Assembly (NCBI GenBank): GCA_963766175.1
Contig: CAVXZE010000019.1
Span: forward strand, 60,970-124,969
Origin: CAVXZE01 sp963766175
GTDB taxonomy: Bacteria; Myxococcota_A; UBA9160; UBA6930
DNA: 64,000 nt
Direction of reading: 5' to 3'
The translations under genes were made by a program, and so were the position numbers. Shown here one piece after another: positions 8,359 to 15,018 of the stretch. The notes below the pieces were generated by a model. It was not told the DNA's origin and did no database searches. It saw only the letters and a list, made by a program, of their open reading frames with translations. Each line of letters begins with the position of its first letter. The first letter of the stretch is position 1.

Positions 8359-9976
8359 GATCCTGACGGATCACTACGTTCACCAGCGCCGGCTTGCCGG
8401 ACGCGGCGGCGCGATCGAGTGCCGGGCGAAGCTCCTCCGGGCGTTCCACGAGCTCGCCGTGACCTCCCATGGCCTCGACGATCTTGTCGTAGCGCGTGTA
8501 GTCGAGCAGCGTGGCCGAGAGCCGGTCCCAGCCGTAGACGGCGCCCTGGGGACGCATCATCTGACCCCAGGCGCCGTCATTGCCGACCACGCCGATGATG
8601 GGCAAACGGAAGCGAACGGCGGTGTCGAACTCGAAGCCGTTCAGGCCAAAGGAGCCGTCGCCGTAGACGATCACCACGCGCCGATCCGGTTGGGCCAGCT
8701 GAGCCGCGAGTGCGAAGGGCATTCCGACACCGAGAGTGCCGAGGGGTCCGGGATCCATCCAGGCGCCCTCGCGCTTGACCGGCAGGATCTTCGCGGCCGT
8801 CGCCACGATGTCGCCGCCGTCGCCGATTACGATCGGATCTTCGAATGTCTCGAGCCAGTCGCGCACCTCGCGGCACATGCGCTGAGGGTCGACGGGAACC
8901 GCGTCACTGTTGAGCATCGCCTCGACCTGCTTCTCGGCCTCGATCTCGATCTCGCGCAGCGAGTCGCGGAAACCGGAGAAGTCGAGCTGCACCCCACGGT
9001 TCTTCATCTCCTCCAGGAGCATCTCGAAGGAATTGGCGAGGTTTCCAACCAGGCCCACGTCGGATTGACGGTTCTGGCCGATCAGCGTCGCATCCATCTC
9101 GAGCTGAATGATCTTGGCGTCGGTGGGAATCGTCTTGCCGAAGCGCATGCGGAAGTCGAGAAGCGTGCCGGCCAGGATGATGCAGTCGGTCTGCTTGAGG
9201 GCGTCCCGGCGCGAGCGATTGCCGAACTCGGGGGAGTCCGGCGGAATCGTTCCGCGCCCCATCCCGTTGGTGTAGGAAGGGATGTGAATCTCGCGGATGA
9301 AGCGGTTCATCGGCTCGCTGGCCCGGGACCACTTGACGGAGGTGCCAGCCATGAGCATGGGCTTGCGCGCCTGTCCGAGCAGCTCGATGGCGCGGCGAAC
9401 CTCCTCGCGGTCGGGAGAGAGCCGGGGCGAATCGGTGCAAATGCGCGGAATCTGGACCTGGTCGTCCTCCACCTGTGCCATGAAGATGTCCATCGGGATC
9501 TCGAGGTAGGCCGGACCGGGAATCCCCGACACGGCGTGGCGAACCGCCAGCTCGATGTATTCGGGAATCCGCTGGGTCTGATAGACGGTGTCGGCGTACT
9601 TGGTGATGGGCCGAACCACACCGATGTGATCCATTTCCTGGAGGGAACCGCGGCGCAGATTTTCGAAAGGACCCTGGCCACCAAAAACGAGGATGGGGGA
9701 GTTGGCGCGCCAGGCGTTGGCGATACCCGTGATACCGTCGGTGACGCCCGGTCCGGCGGTGATGGCCGCCACGCCGATCGATCCCGGCCTGCAACGCGCC
9801 CATGCGTCTGCAGCGTGGACCGCAGCTTGCTCGTGACGCACGTCGATAATTCTGATGCCCTCGTCGATGCAGCCGTCGTAGAGGGGCATGATGTGGCCGC
9901 CGGGAAGAGTGAAGACGATCTCGACGCCGGCTGCCTTGAGGGCCTTCGCCGCCAGCTTTCCGCCATGCAGAGGCAT
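8330..9976 (-). CDS. Thiamine-diphosphate enzyme, acetolactate synthase / 2-hydroxyacyl-CoA lyase family
   Basis: The 548 residues have the three-domain layout of the POX/ALS family. The N-terminal PYR domain carries the catalytic Glu in DVRHEQAAVHAADAWAR. The middle domain follows, then the PP domain with the metal/TPP motif YGDGSFGLNGFEF...GND. The segment RSRRDALKQTDCIILAGTLL looks more like 2-hydroxyacyl-CoA lyase/oxalyl-CoA decarboxylase than anabolic acetolactate synthase, and no regulatory-subunit gene is adjacent. Likely chemistry is cleavage or ligation at a 2-hydroxyacyl or 2-keto acid carbon using TPP and Mg2+. It overlaps the helicase gene downstream. Start ATG at 9976. The exact substrate is not assignable. 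Confidence 0.8.
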   Translation of the reverse strand: MPLHGGKLAAKALKAAGVEIVFTLPGGHIMPLYDGCIDEGIRIIDVRHEQAAVHAADAWARCRPGSIGVAAITAGPGVTDGITGIANAWRANSPILVFGGQGPFENLRRGSLQEMDHIGVVRPITKYADTVYQTQRIPEYIELAVRHAVSGIPGPAYLEIPMDIFMAQVEDDQVQIPRICTDSPRLSPDREEVRRAIELLGQARKPMLMAGTSVKWSRASEPMNRFIREIHIPSYTNGMGRGTIPPDSPEFGNRSRRDALKQTDCIILAGTLLDFRMRFGKTIPTDAKIIQLEMDATLIGQNRQSDVGLVGNLANSFEMLLEEMKNRGVQLDFSGFRDSLREIEIEAEKQVEAMLNSDAVPVDPQRMCREVRDWLETFEDPIVIGDGGDIVATAAKILPVKREGAWMDPGPLGTLGVGMPFALAAQLAQPDRRVVIVYGDGSFGLNGFEFDTAVRFRLPIIGVVGNDGAWGQMMRPQGAVYGWDRLSATLLDYTRYDKIVEAMGGHGELVERPEELRPALDRAAASGKPALVNVVIRQDREFKGGTYV

Positions 9977-10069
9977 TTTTGGATCCCCGTGGGTGGAGTG
10001 GGTTGGAGGGGATCGACGATATCACCGCGCCTCTGGGGCGGCCAACTAGAGGCGTAGCCATCGAGATAC

Positions 10070-10106
10070 GGAAACAGGCGTGAGCGAAGCGCTCACGCCT
10101 GTTTCC
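10070..10106. terminator. Strong hairpin downstream of pal
   Basis: A perfect 17-bp inverted repeat (GGAAACAGGCGTGAGCG and its complement) with a 3-nt loop lies 29 nt beyond the stop of the minus-strand pal gene. It sits about 94 nt upstream of the TPP enzyme start. This is the strongest isolated stem in the window and probably ends pal transcription. No long T-run follows on the minus strand, so it could also be a 3'-end stabiliser. Confidence 0.65.
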
Positions 10107-10135
10107 GGCGAGCGATCTGTGTGGCGCGCTGGGCT

Positions 10136-10654
10136 CTAGCGCATCACACGGTGTTCAGCGCGGCGGTTCCACTTCCAGGCCGCCTCGTCGTGTCCCTGTA
10201 CGGCGGGCTTGCTCTCACCGAAGCTCACCGTGTCGACGCGCGCGGCGGCGACACCCGAGTTCACCAGGTACTGCTTGACGGAGTTGGCGCGGCGCTCGCC
10301 CAGGGCGAGGTTGTACTCCTCCGTCCCCCGCTCATCGGTGTGTCCTTCGACGACGATGATCCGCCAATCCTGGTGCTCCTCGACGGCGCTCGCATTGGAT
10401 CGCATCGCGGGCTTCTGATCGTCCCGGATCACTGCGCGGTCGAAGTCGAAGTAGACGGCCTGGAGCTCCGACACCTCGAAGGCGCCCGACTCGTCGCCGG
10501 AGAGGGAGCCACTCCCCTCCGAGAACTCAGTGTCGCCCGTGACCGAGCCTTCGTCTTTATCCGAACCGCCGAACAGCGCGCACCCGGTTGCCATACTAAA
10601 GGCCGCAGTAGCCAAAACCACTGCGGCGAACCACGAGACGAATCGTCGCTGCAT
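10136..10654 (-). CDS. pal: Peptidoglycan-associated lipoprotein Pal (OmpA-C domain)
   Basis: The 172-residue protein has a lipoprotein signal peptide ending in MATGC (lipidated Cys25) and an acidic Ser/Gly linker. Its C-terminal OmpA-like domain carries VYFDFDRAVIRDD, VEGHTDERGTEEYNLALGE, SFGESKP and the NRRAEHRV end. Pal anchors the outer membrane to peptidoglycan and works with TolB in the Tol-Pal system during envelope constriction. No tol genes are next to it here, which is unusual since pal is normally the last gene of a tol cluster. Strong hairpins upstream and downstream isolate it as a single-gene transcription unit. Confidence 0.93.
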   Translation of the reverse strand: MQRRFVSWFAAVVLATAAFSMATGCALFGGSDKDEGSVTGDTEFSEGSGSLSGDESGAFEVSELQAVYFDFDRAVIRDDQKPAMRSNASAVEEHQDWRIIVVEGHTDERGTEEYNLALGERRANSVKQYLVNSGVAAARVDTVSFGESKPAVQGHDEAAWKWNRRAEHRVMR

Positions 10655-10686
10655 GCGCTTCTCAATCCTCTCAAACCTTGGTCGGC

Positions 10687-10713
10687 GAGGCGGACCGCCC
10701 GGCGGTCCGCCTC
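10687..10713. terminator. 13-bp hairpin in the pal 5' region
   Basis: A perfect 13-bp inverted repeat with a single central base (GAGGCGGACCGCC and its complement) ends 33 nt upstream of the pal ATG. With the hairpin at 10723-10746 it forms a tandem pair. It could end transcription from the CxxC protein gene upstream, or lie in the pal 5' untranslated region as an attenuator or processing site. The short distance to pal leaves little room for a promoter after it. Confidence 0.5.
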
Positions 10714-10722
10714 ACAAAACCC

Positions 10723-10746
10723 CGGTGTGCATCCCTACGCACACCG
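10723..10746. terminator. 8-bp hairpin between CxxC-protein gene and pal
   Basis: An 8-bp perfect stem (CGGTGTGC/GCACACCG) with an 8-nt loop lies about 100 nt downstream of the minus-strand gene ending at 10847 and just upstream of the 10687 hairpin. It is probably a terminator for that gene. No U-tract is seen. Confidence 0.4.
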
Positions 10747-10846
10747 AGGCGCCTGTCCCAGAAACATTGTGAAGACTCATAGCGAAGCATGCAAGGCTAG
10801 CCTGCGTGATCCTCACCACGAAACACGTGAAAGCGATGGGATTCCC

Positions 10847-11353
10847 CTACGAGTTCAGCCATTCCAGGCTTTCCGCCGAGCCGACGAAACGGACGGCTTC
10901 GAGGACAGCCTCACCAAAGATCTCGGTGTCAGGAAAGGAGAGCGAGGCCACGCCGTCGGCGGCTAGGGACTCGATACAGGGATTGCAGCTCTCCGGACCC
11001 ACGCCCAGCTGGATCGCCTTGGCGATCCGCATGGCGTCCTCACCGGGCTGCGCCTCCATCCGGCAGACCACGCAGACGGATCCTCTCACCTCGACGGCCA
11101 GATCGAAGGCGATGCTGCGAGCTCCGTCGGGCTCGCCGACCTGGGCCGCAAAGGCGCGCTCAACGCGACCCCAGGCCAGGAGAAATCGTTCACTCCCACG
11201 CCGGTAGAGCACACCCCGCTCGGTCGGCTTGGCGCCGGGAAGGAGATGAACGCGGTACCGCGAAGGGACCTCGGAGGCGGCGGCGTCCTCGGCCAGAGGC
11301 TTCAGCACGGGGGATTCCTCGCTAGGACCTACATCGGCCGGCGACGAGCCCAC
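10847..11353 (-). CDS. Hypothetical protein with paired CxxC motifs
   Basis: The protein has about 168 residues and I do not recognise the family. The N-terminal third is low-complexity (Pro/Glu/Ala). The middle is beta-rich (YRVHLLPG...GVLYRRGSERFLLAWGRVERAF). The C-terminal half has two CxxC motifs, CVVC and CNPC, about 30 residues apart, which could bind a metal ion. No signal peptide is visible. The frame is open to a GTG at 11413, but that codon lies inside the dispersed hairpin repeat at 11390-11452. The GTG at 11353 is therefore the more reasonable start, and a later start is also possible. It is divergent from thiI and ends ahead of the pal hairpins. Confidence 0.6.
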   Translation of the reverse strand: MGSSPADVGPSEESPVLKPLAEDAAASEVPSRYRVHLLPGAKPTERGVLYRRGSERFLLAWGRVERAFAAQVGEPDGARSIAFDLAVEVRGSVCVVCRMEAQPGEDAMRIAKAIQLGVGPESCNPCIESLAADGVASLSFPDTEIFGEAVLEAVRFVGSAESLEWLNS

Positions 11354-11389
11354 CTTGACAGGATCACCCCGCGCGAAGCCGGCCTTTCC

Positions 11390-11452
11390 GAACTTCGTTC
11401 GCCTACGGCTCACTGCGCGCGCGGCGCGGCCCCCGCCGAGCCGCGCTTGCTA
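11390..11452. repeat. Dispersed hairpin repeat, family B, copy 2
   Basis: This is the second copy of the 62-63 bp element seen at 4702-4763. It has the same 29-bp head with three substitutions, a 12-bp stem (one mismatch) with a CCCC loop, and a TTGCTA tail. It fills the divergent gap between the CxxC-protein gene and thiI, so it also overlaps the region where their promoters should be. Confidence 0.7.
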
Positions 11453-11463
11453 CCCTCGGAGCC

Positions 11464-12945
11464 GTGAAGACCCCCGCCTCCGAAGCCCATCTGGTCCTGC
11501 TGCGGTTCTCGGGCGAGCTCTCGATAAAGGCCCGAGCCACCCGGCGCCTGTTCGTGACGCAACTCCTGCGCAACGTCAAGGACGCCCTCGCTTCCGAGGG
11601 CTACCAGGGGGAGATCGAACGCCACCACGACCGGGTCTTCGTCGAGGTCTCGAGCCCCGGCGCGATCTCCGTCCTGGAGCGGGTCTTCGGTCTGCAATCC
11701 CTCTCCCCGGTGCTCCGGCGACCGGGGTCCTCGCTGGACGAGATCGTATCGGCCGGAGACGAGGTCTTCCGGGACGCCGTCCGCGGCAAGCGCTTCGCCG
11801 TTCGCGCTCGCTTCGTCGGCGACCGCGACGGTCATTCCTTCAGCTCCAAGAACCTGGAGGTCGAGTTGGGCGAAGCGCTTCGCCCTCTTGCCGCGAGAGT
11901 GGACCTCGACGATCCGGAGGTCACAGCCCACGTCGAGCTCTACCGGGGAAAGGCCTACTTCTTCGCCTCGCGACGCCCCGGCCGGGGAGGGCTACCCGTC
12001 GGCAGCGGGGACCGCGCCGTCGCCCTCGTCTCCGGGGGGTTCGACTCGGCCGTGGCGGCGTGGCAGCTGCTGAAGCGGGGAGTGGCCCTCGACTACGTCT
12101 TCTGCAACCTGGGGGGCGCAAGCCATCGACTCGGCGTCCTTCGCGTGATGAAGGTGATCGCGGACCGCTGGTCCTACGGGTCACAACCACGGCTCCACGC
12201 CGTCGATTTCGAAGAGGTGTCCCGGGAGCTCCAGCACCACACGACGCCCCGCTACTGGCAGGTGCTCCTGAAGCGCTCGATGCTGCGCGCGGCCGAGGCG
12301 ATCGCCCGAGAGTCCAGAGGCTGCGCCATCGTGACCGGCGAAGCGGTGGGACAGGTCTCTTCTCAGACCCTCAAGAATCTCGCGACCATCAGCCAAGCGA
12401 CGAGCATGCCGATCCTGCGCCCCCTGGTCGGCTTCAACAAGGACGAGATCATCGAGGTGGCGAACCGCATCGGCACCGGTGCCCTCTCGGCGGTGGTGGC
12501 GGAGTACTGCGCGATGGTGCCGCGTCGCCCGAGCACCAGCGCGAAGCTCGACGTCATCCTGAGGGAAGAGAGCCTGATCGCCCCATCGGTCCTCGAAGCG
12601 GCGATCGCAGACCGCGAGGTGCTGGACCTGCGCGCACTCGATCCAGACGACAGCGGTCTCGGCGAGCTCGAGAAATCGGAGATCCCCAGCGGAGCCAATC
12701 TGATCGATCTGCGCAGCAAGGAGGAATTCCAGTCCTGGCACCACCCCGACGCAGTTCGGCTCGACTTCCGTCACGCGCTCGAGAGCTATCCCTCCTTCGC
12801 CAGGGATCGCACCTACCTGCTCTACTGCGAGCTAGGACTGAAGAGCGGCCTCCTCGCGGAGCTCATGGTCCGTGACGGTCTGCGCGCCTATCACTTCCGT
12901 GGCGGAACCCGCGCCCTCCGTCGCTACTGCGAAGAGCACCTCTAG
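11464..12945 (+). CDS. thiI: tRNA 4-thiouridine synthase ThiI with C-terminal rhodanese domain
   Basis: The 493-residue protein has the full ThiI layout. An N-terminal ferredoxin-like/THUMP region covers ~1-175. The PP-loop ATP pyrophosphatase motif SGGFDS is at 190-195. The AANH domain contains TGEAVGQVSSQTL, followed by the EYC motif. A C-terminal rhodanese domain carries the persulfide-forming Cys455 in LLYCELGLKSG. ThiI adenylates U8 of tRNA and transfers sulfur from IscS-type desulfurases to make s4U; the rhodanese form can also serve thiazole synthesis. The start is a GTG at 11464 preceded by CGGAG. The TAG stop is the first codon of the large inverted-repeat element at 12943-13125. Confidence 0.95.
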   Translation: MKTPASEAHLVLLRFSGELSIKARATRRLFVTQLLRNVKDALASEGYQGEIERHHDRVFVEVSSPGAISVLERVFGLQSLSPVLRRPGSSLDEIVSAGDEVFRDAVRGKRFAVRARFVGDRDGHSFSSKNLEVELGEALRPLAARVDLDDPEVTAHVELYRGKAYFFASRRPGRGGLPVGSGDRAVALVSGGFDSAVAAWQLLKRGVALDYVFCNLGGASHRLGVLRVMKVIADRWSYGSQPRLHAVDFEEVSRELQHHTTPRYWQVLLKRSMLRAAEAIARESRGCAIVTGEAVGQVSSQTLKNLATISQATSMPILRPLVGFNKDEIIEVANRIGTGALSAVVAEYCAMVPRRPSTSAKLDVILREESLIAPSVLEAAIADREVLDLRALDPDDSGLGELEKSEIPSGANLIDLRSKEEFQSWHHPDAVRLDFRHALESYPSFARDRTYLLYCELGLKSGLLAELMVRDGLRAYHFRGGTRALRRYCEEHL

Positions 12946-13125
12946 CCCGCTTTTCTCACCAGGTCGCGTAGCGAGGGCGCCGAGAGTGCCGCAGATTCGC
13001 GGCCCTCGGACCGGAGGGGGCCGAAGGCGTACTTGGCAGTACGTCGAGGCGACCGGAGGGAGAAGGTCGCGAATCTGTGGTGCTATCGGCGGCCGCAGTA
13101 GCGAGTTGGTGAGAAATGCGGGCTA
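12943..13125. repeat. 183-bp near-palindromic element (family A) between convergent genes
   Basis: The whole interval is an imperfect inverted repeat. The left end TAGCCCGCTTTTCTCACC and the right end (read on the minus strand) TAGCCCGCATTTCTCACC differ at one base. GCAGATTCGCG/ACAGATTCGCG and other blocks pair inwards to a central CGTACT-TGGC-AGTACG hairpin at 13028-13043. Both ends begin with TAG: the left TAG is the stop of thiI, and the right one, on the minus strand, is the stop of the PPOX-fold gene. Related single ends occur at 44669 and 20857. It may act as a bidirectional terminator, and its form resembles REPIN-type repeats. Confidence 0.8.
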
Positions 13126-13677
13126 GAGCTTCTCTCCCCGAAGGGCGGGAAGTCCGTCCAGACTCACGCGGTTGTTCCCGAGCTGGTATTCGCGCAGCCC
13201 CGCCTCGCCCTTGCGCTCCGCCCAGGCCGTGAGCTGAGGCCGTTCCCCTTCGAAGCGATACAGAGGAACCCCAAAGCCGCAGGAATCGGCGATGCGGGTG
13301 ACCGAGACGCGGATGATGGAACGGGTACCCGGGTACCTCGGGAAGCGGGTGAGAAGGGCCTCGAAGCCTTCGTCTCCCGGCTCGAAGACCTCACCCCTGC
13401 CGAAGAGGCGGAGCAGCAGGGGTGGACCCTCGAAGGAACAGAACAGAATCGTGATGCGCCCGTTCTCGCGGAGGTGGGCGATGGTCTCGGCGCCACTTCC
13501 GACCAGATCGAGATACGCAACGCTGTGGGGATCCAGGATCACGAAGGAATCGAGACCCTTGGGCGAGAGGTTCACCGATCCCTCTGCCGAGAGCGCAGCC
13601 GTCGCCACGAAGAAGACATGCTGCTTCCCGATCAGCTCGGCGAGCCGTTCGTCGATGGCCTCGTACACCTTCCCCAT
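13123..13677 (-). CDS. Pyridoxamine 5'-phosphate oxidase-fold (FMN-binding split barrel) protein
   Basis: The 184-residue protein has a split-barrel flavin/pyridoxine-oxidase fold. Supporting segments are HVFFVATAALSAEGSVNLSPKGLDSF, VAYLDLVGSGAETIAHLRENGRITILFC and a C-terminal GFGVPLYRFEGER segment. Members bind FMN, F420 or haem, and many act as small reductases or stress proteins, so the reaction here is unknown. It is minus-strand and convergent with thiI, and its TAG stop forms the right terminus of the 183-bp inverted-repeat element. Start ATG at 13677. A 72-nt gap separates it from the upstream hydrolase gene. Confidence 0.8.
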   Translation of the reverse strand: MGKVYEAIDERLAELIGKQHVFFVATAALSAEGSVNLSPKGLDSFVILDPHSVAYLDLVGSGAETIAHLRENGRITILFCSFEGPPLLLRLFGRGEVFEPGDEGFEALLTRFPRYPGTRSIIRVSVTRIADSCGFGVPLYRFEGERPQLTAWAERKGEAGLREYQLGNNRVSLDGLPALRGEKL

Positions 13678-13749
13678 GAGGACCCCCTGGAATCGAGTTG
13701 AGAAGCCTGAGAATGCAGGACAACCGGCACCGGTCGTGCCCCCGGAAAC

Positions 13750-14571
13750 TTACCTCGCCGGGAGGGTGAGCAGGAACTCGATCACGGCCTGGTTGAAGGC
13801 CTCTGCCTGCTCGATGTTGACCACGTGGCCCGCGTCGGGGATCGACACGTGGGTCGCATTCGGGAGCTTGGCGGCCATCACCTCGCCCGCCCGGGCGTAG
13901 GCGGTGTCCAGCTCCCCGACCAGGACCAGCGCCGGCGCTTCGATGCTGGCCAGATCGTCGATCACCCCCGGCGCCGGGCCGACGACCCGCCGGCCAAAGC
14001 GGGCCACCCCGTGGGGATTCTGGGCCTGAATGGCGCGGCCAGCCGCCTGAGCCGCCGGGAGATCCGGTCGGCGTCCGATGGCGGTCGCAGAGGCGCGACC
14101 ATCGACGTAGCCCTCGAAGCCGATCTTCTCGAGGCGGTCGGCAATACGGCCCACCTGAACCTCCCAGCCAGCCTGGGCCTCGCGGTTCTTGAAGCCCGGA
14201 CCGCTGTCGAAGAGCAGCAGGGCCCGAACCCGCTCGGGATGGGCGATGGCGAAGTGAAGCGACGCGAGGCCGCCGAAGGAGAGCCCGCCCAGCACCGCGG
14301 GCCGACCCGGCGCCGCCCAATCGAGAACCCGCTCCATGTCGTCCAGCACTTGCTCCCAGAAATAGGCATCCGGATTCTCGGGAGACTCGCTCTTGCCGTG
14401 GCCGCGGTAGTCCCAGAGCACGACGCGGGCCCCCGCTGCGGCGAAGGGTTCCACCTGGGGTCGGAAGTTCTCGTGGGTCTGGCAATAGCCGGGAGAGAGC
14501 ATCAGGGGAAAGCCATCGCCCTGCACCTCGGCGTAGAGCTTCACGGAATCGCTGGCGGTCACCGTCGGCAT
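13750..14571 (-). CDS. Alpha/beta-fold hydrolase
   Basis: The 273-residue protein shows a conserved RGHGKSESP after strand 4, the nucleophile elbow GLSFGG (catalytic Ser), an acid region VLVGELDTAY and the catalytic His in IPDAGHVVNIEQ. It resembles 3-oxoadipate enol-lactonase/haloperoxidase-like hydrolases; the substrate is unknown. It has no signal peptide. It lies 9 nt downstream of the SRPBCC-protein gene on the same strand, so the two are probably co-transcribed. Confidence 0.85.
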   Translation of the reverse strand: MPTVTASDSVKLYAEVQGDGFPLMLSPGYCQTHENFRPQVEPFAAAGARVVLWDYRGHGKSESPENPDAYFWEQVLDDMERVLDWAAPGRPAVLGGLSFGGLASLHFAIAHPERVRALLLFDSGPGFKNREAQAGWEVQVGRIADRLEKIGFEGYVDGRASATAIGRRPDLPAAQAAGRAIQAQNPHGVARFGRRVVGPAPGVIDDLASIEAPALVLVGELDTAYARAGEVMAAKLPNATHVSIPDAGHVVNIEQAEAFNQAVIEFLLTLPAR

Positions 14572-14580
14572 CGCCCGCCC

Positions 14581-15006
14581 CTATTTCCCGGCCTTCATGC
14601 GCCGCTTGAGAGCAGTCACCATCTGATCGATCTGCTCCTCCATGGGACCTTTGATCGTAAACTCGGGCACCAGAGTCTTGGTCTTCCCGTCCAGCTCGAC
14701 GGAGATGCGAGTTCCCTTGCCCCGCTCCTCGAAGGTCAGCGTGCCGCGCAGCCGTCGCCAGATGTTTCCATCACAAACCTTCTCGAAGCGGACGTTCCCG
14801 TCCACCAGAAAGGTGAAATGGAAGGTCGCCTCCCCGTCGCGACCCAGGGCGCGGTAGCGCGACACCGTGGTCCTCCGGTCACCACTGCGGTCCACCACCC
14901 TGGTGTCGGTGTCGGGGAAGAGACCGGTCAGGGTCTCATCCTGCTCGATGAGCGCGATCACTTTCTCCCGGGGCTGCTTCACCTGAAACCGTCTCTCGAG
15001 GCGCAT
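14581..15006 (-). CDS. SRPBCC (START-like) family protein
   Basis: The 141-residue protein begins MRLERRFQVKQPREKVIALI, as usual for the helix-grip SRPBCC/polyketide-cyclase-like fold. Alternating beta strands (RTTVSRYRALG, EATFHFTFLV, GTRISVELDGKT) lead to a long C-terminal helix ending MVTALKRRMKAGK. Such proteins bind hydrophobic ligands in a central cavity. It lies between sppA and the hydrolase gene, 12 nt downstream of sppA, so co-transcription is likely. The ligand is unknown. Confidence 0.7.
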   Translation of the reverse strand: MRLERRFQVKQPREKVIALIEQDETLTGLFPDTDTRVVDRSGDRRTTVSRYRALGRDGEATFHFTFLVDGNVRFEKVCDGNIWRRLRGTLTFEERGKGTRISVELDGKTKTLVPEFTIKGPMEEQIDQMVTALKRRMKAGK

Positions 15007-15018
15007 GGCGGCTTCTCC

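Noticed and set aside
10847..11413. GTG start at 11413 for the CxxC protein
   Set aside because: The codon is inside the dispersed hairpin repeat at 11390-11452; a start at 11353 or later is more plausible, though it cannot be proven from sequence alone.
12943..13125. A CRISPR or insertion-sequence interpretation of the 183-bp inverted repeat
   Set aside because: There are no repeated spacers, no transposase frame and no target duplication; it is a single palindromic element.
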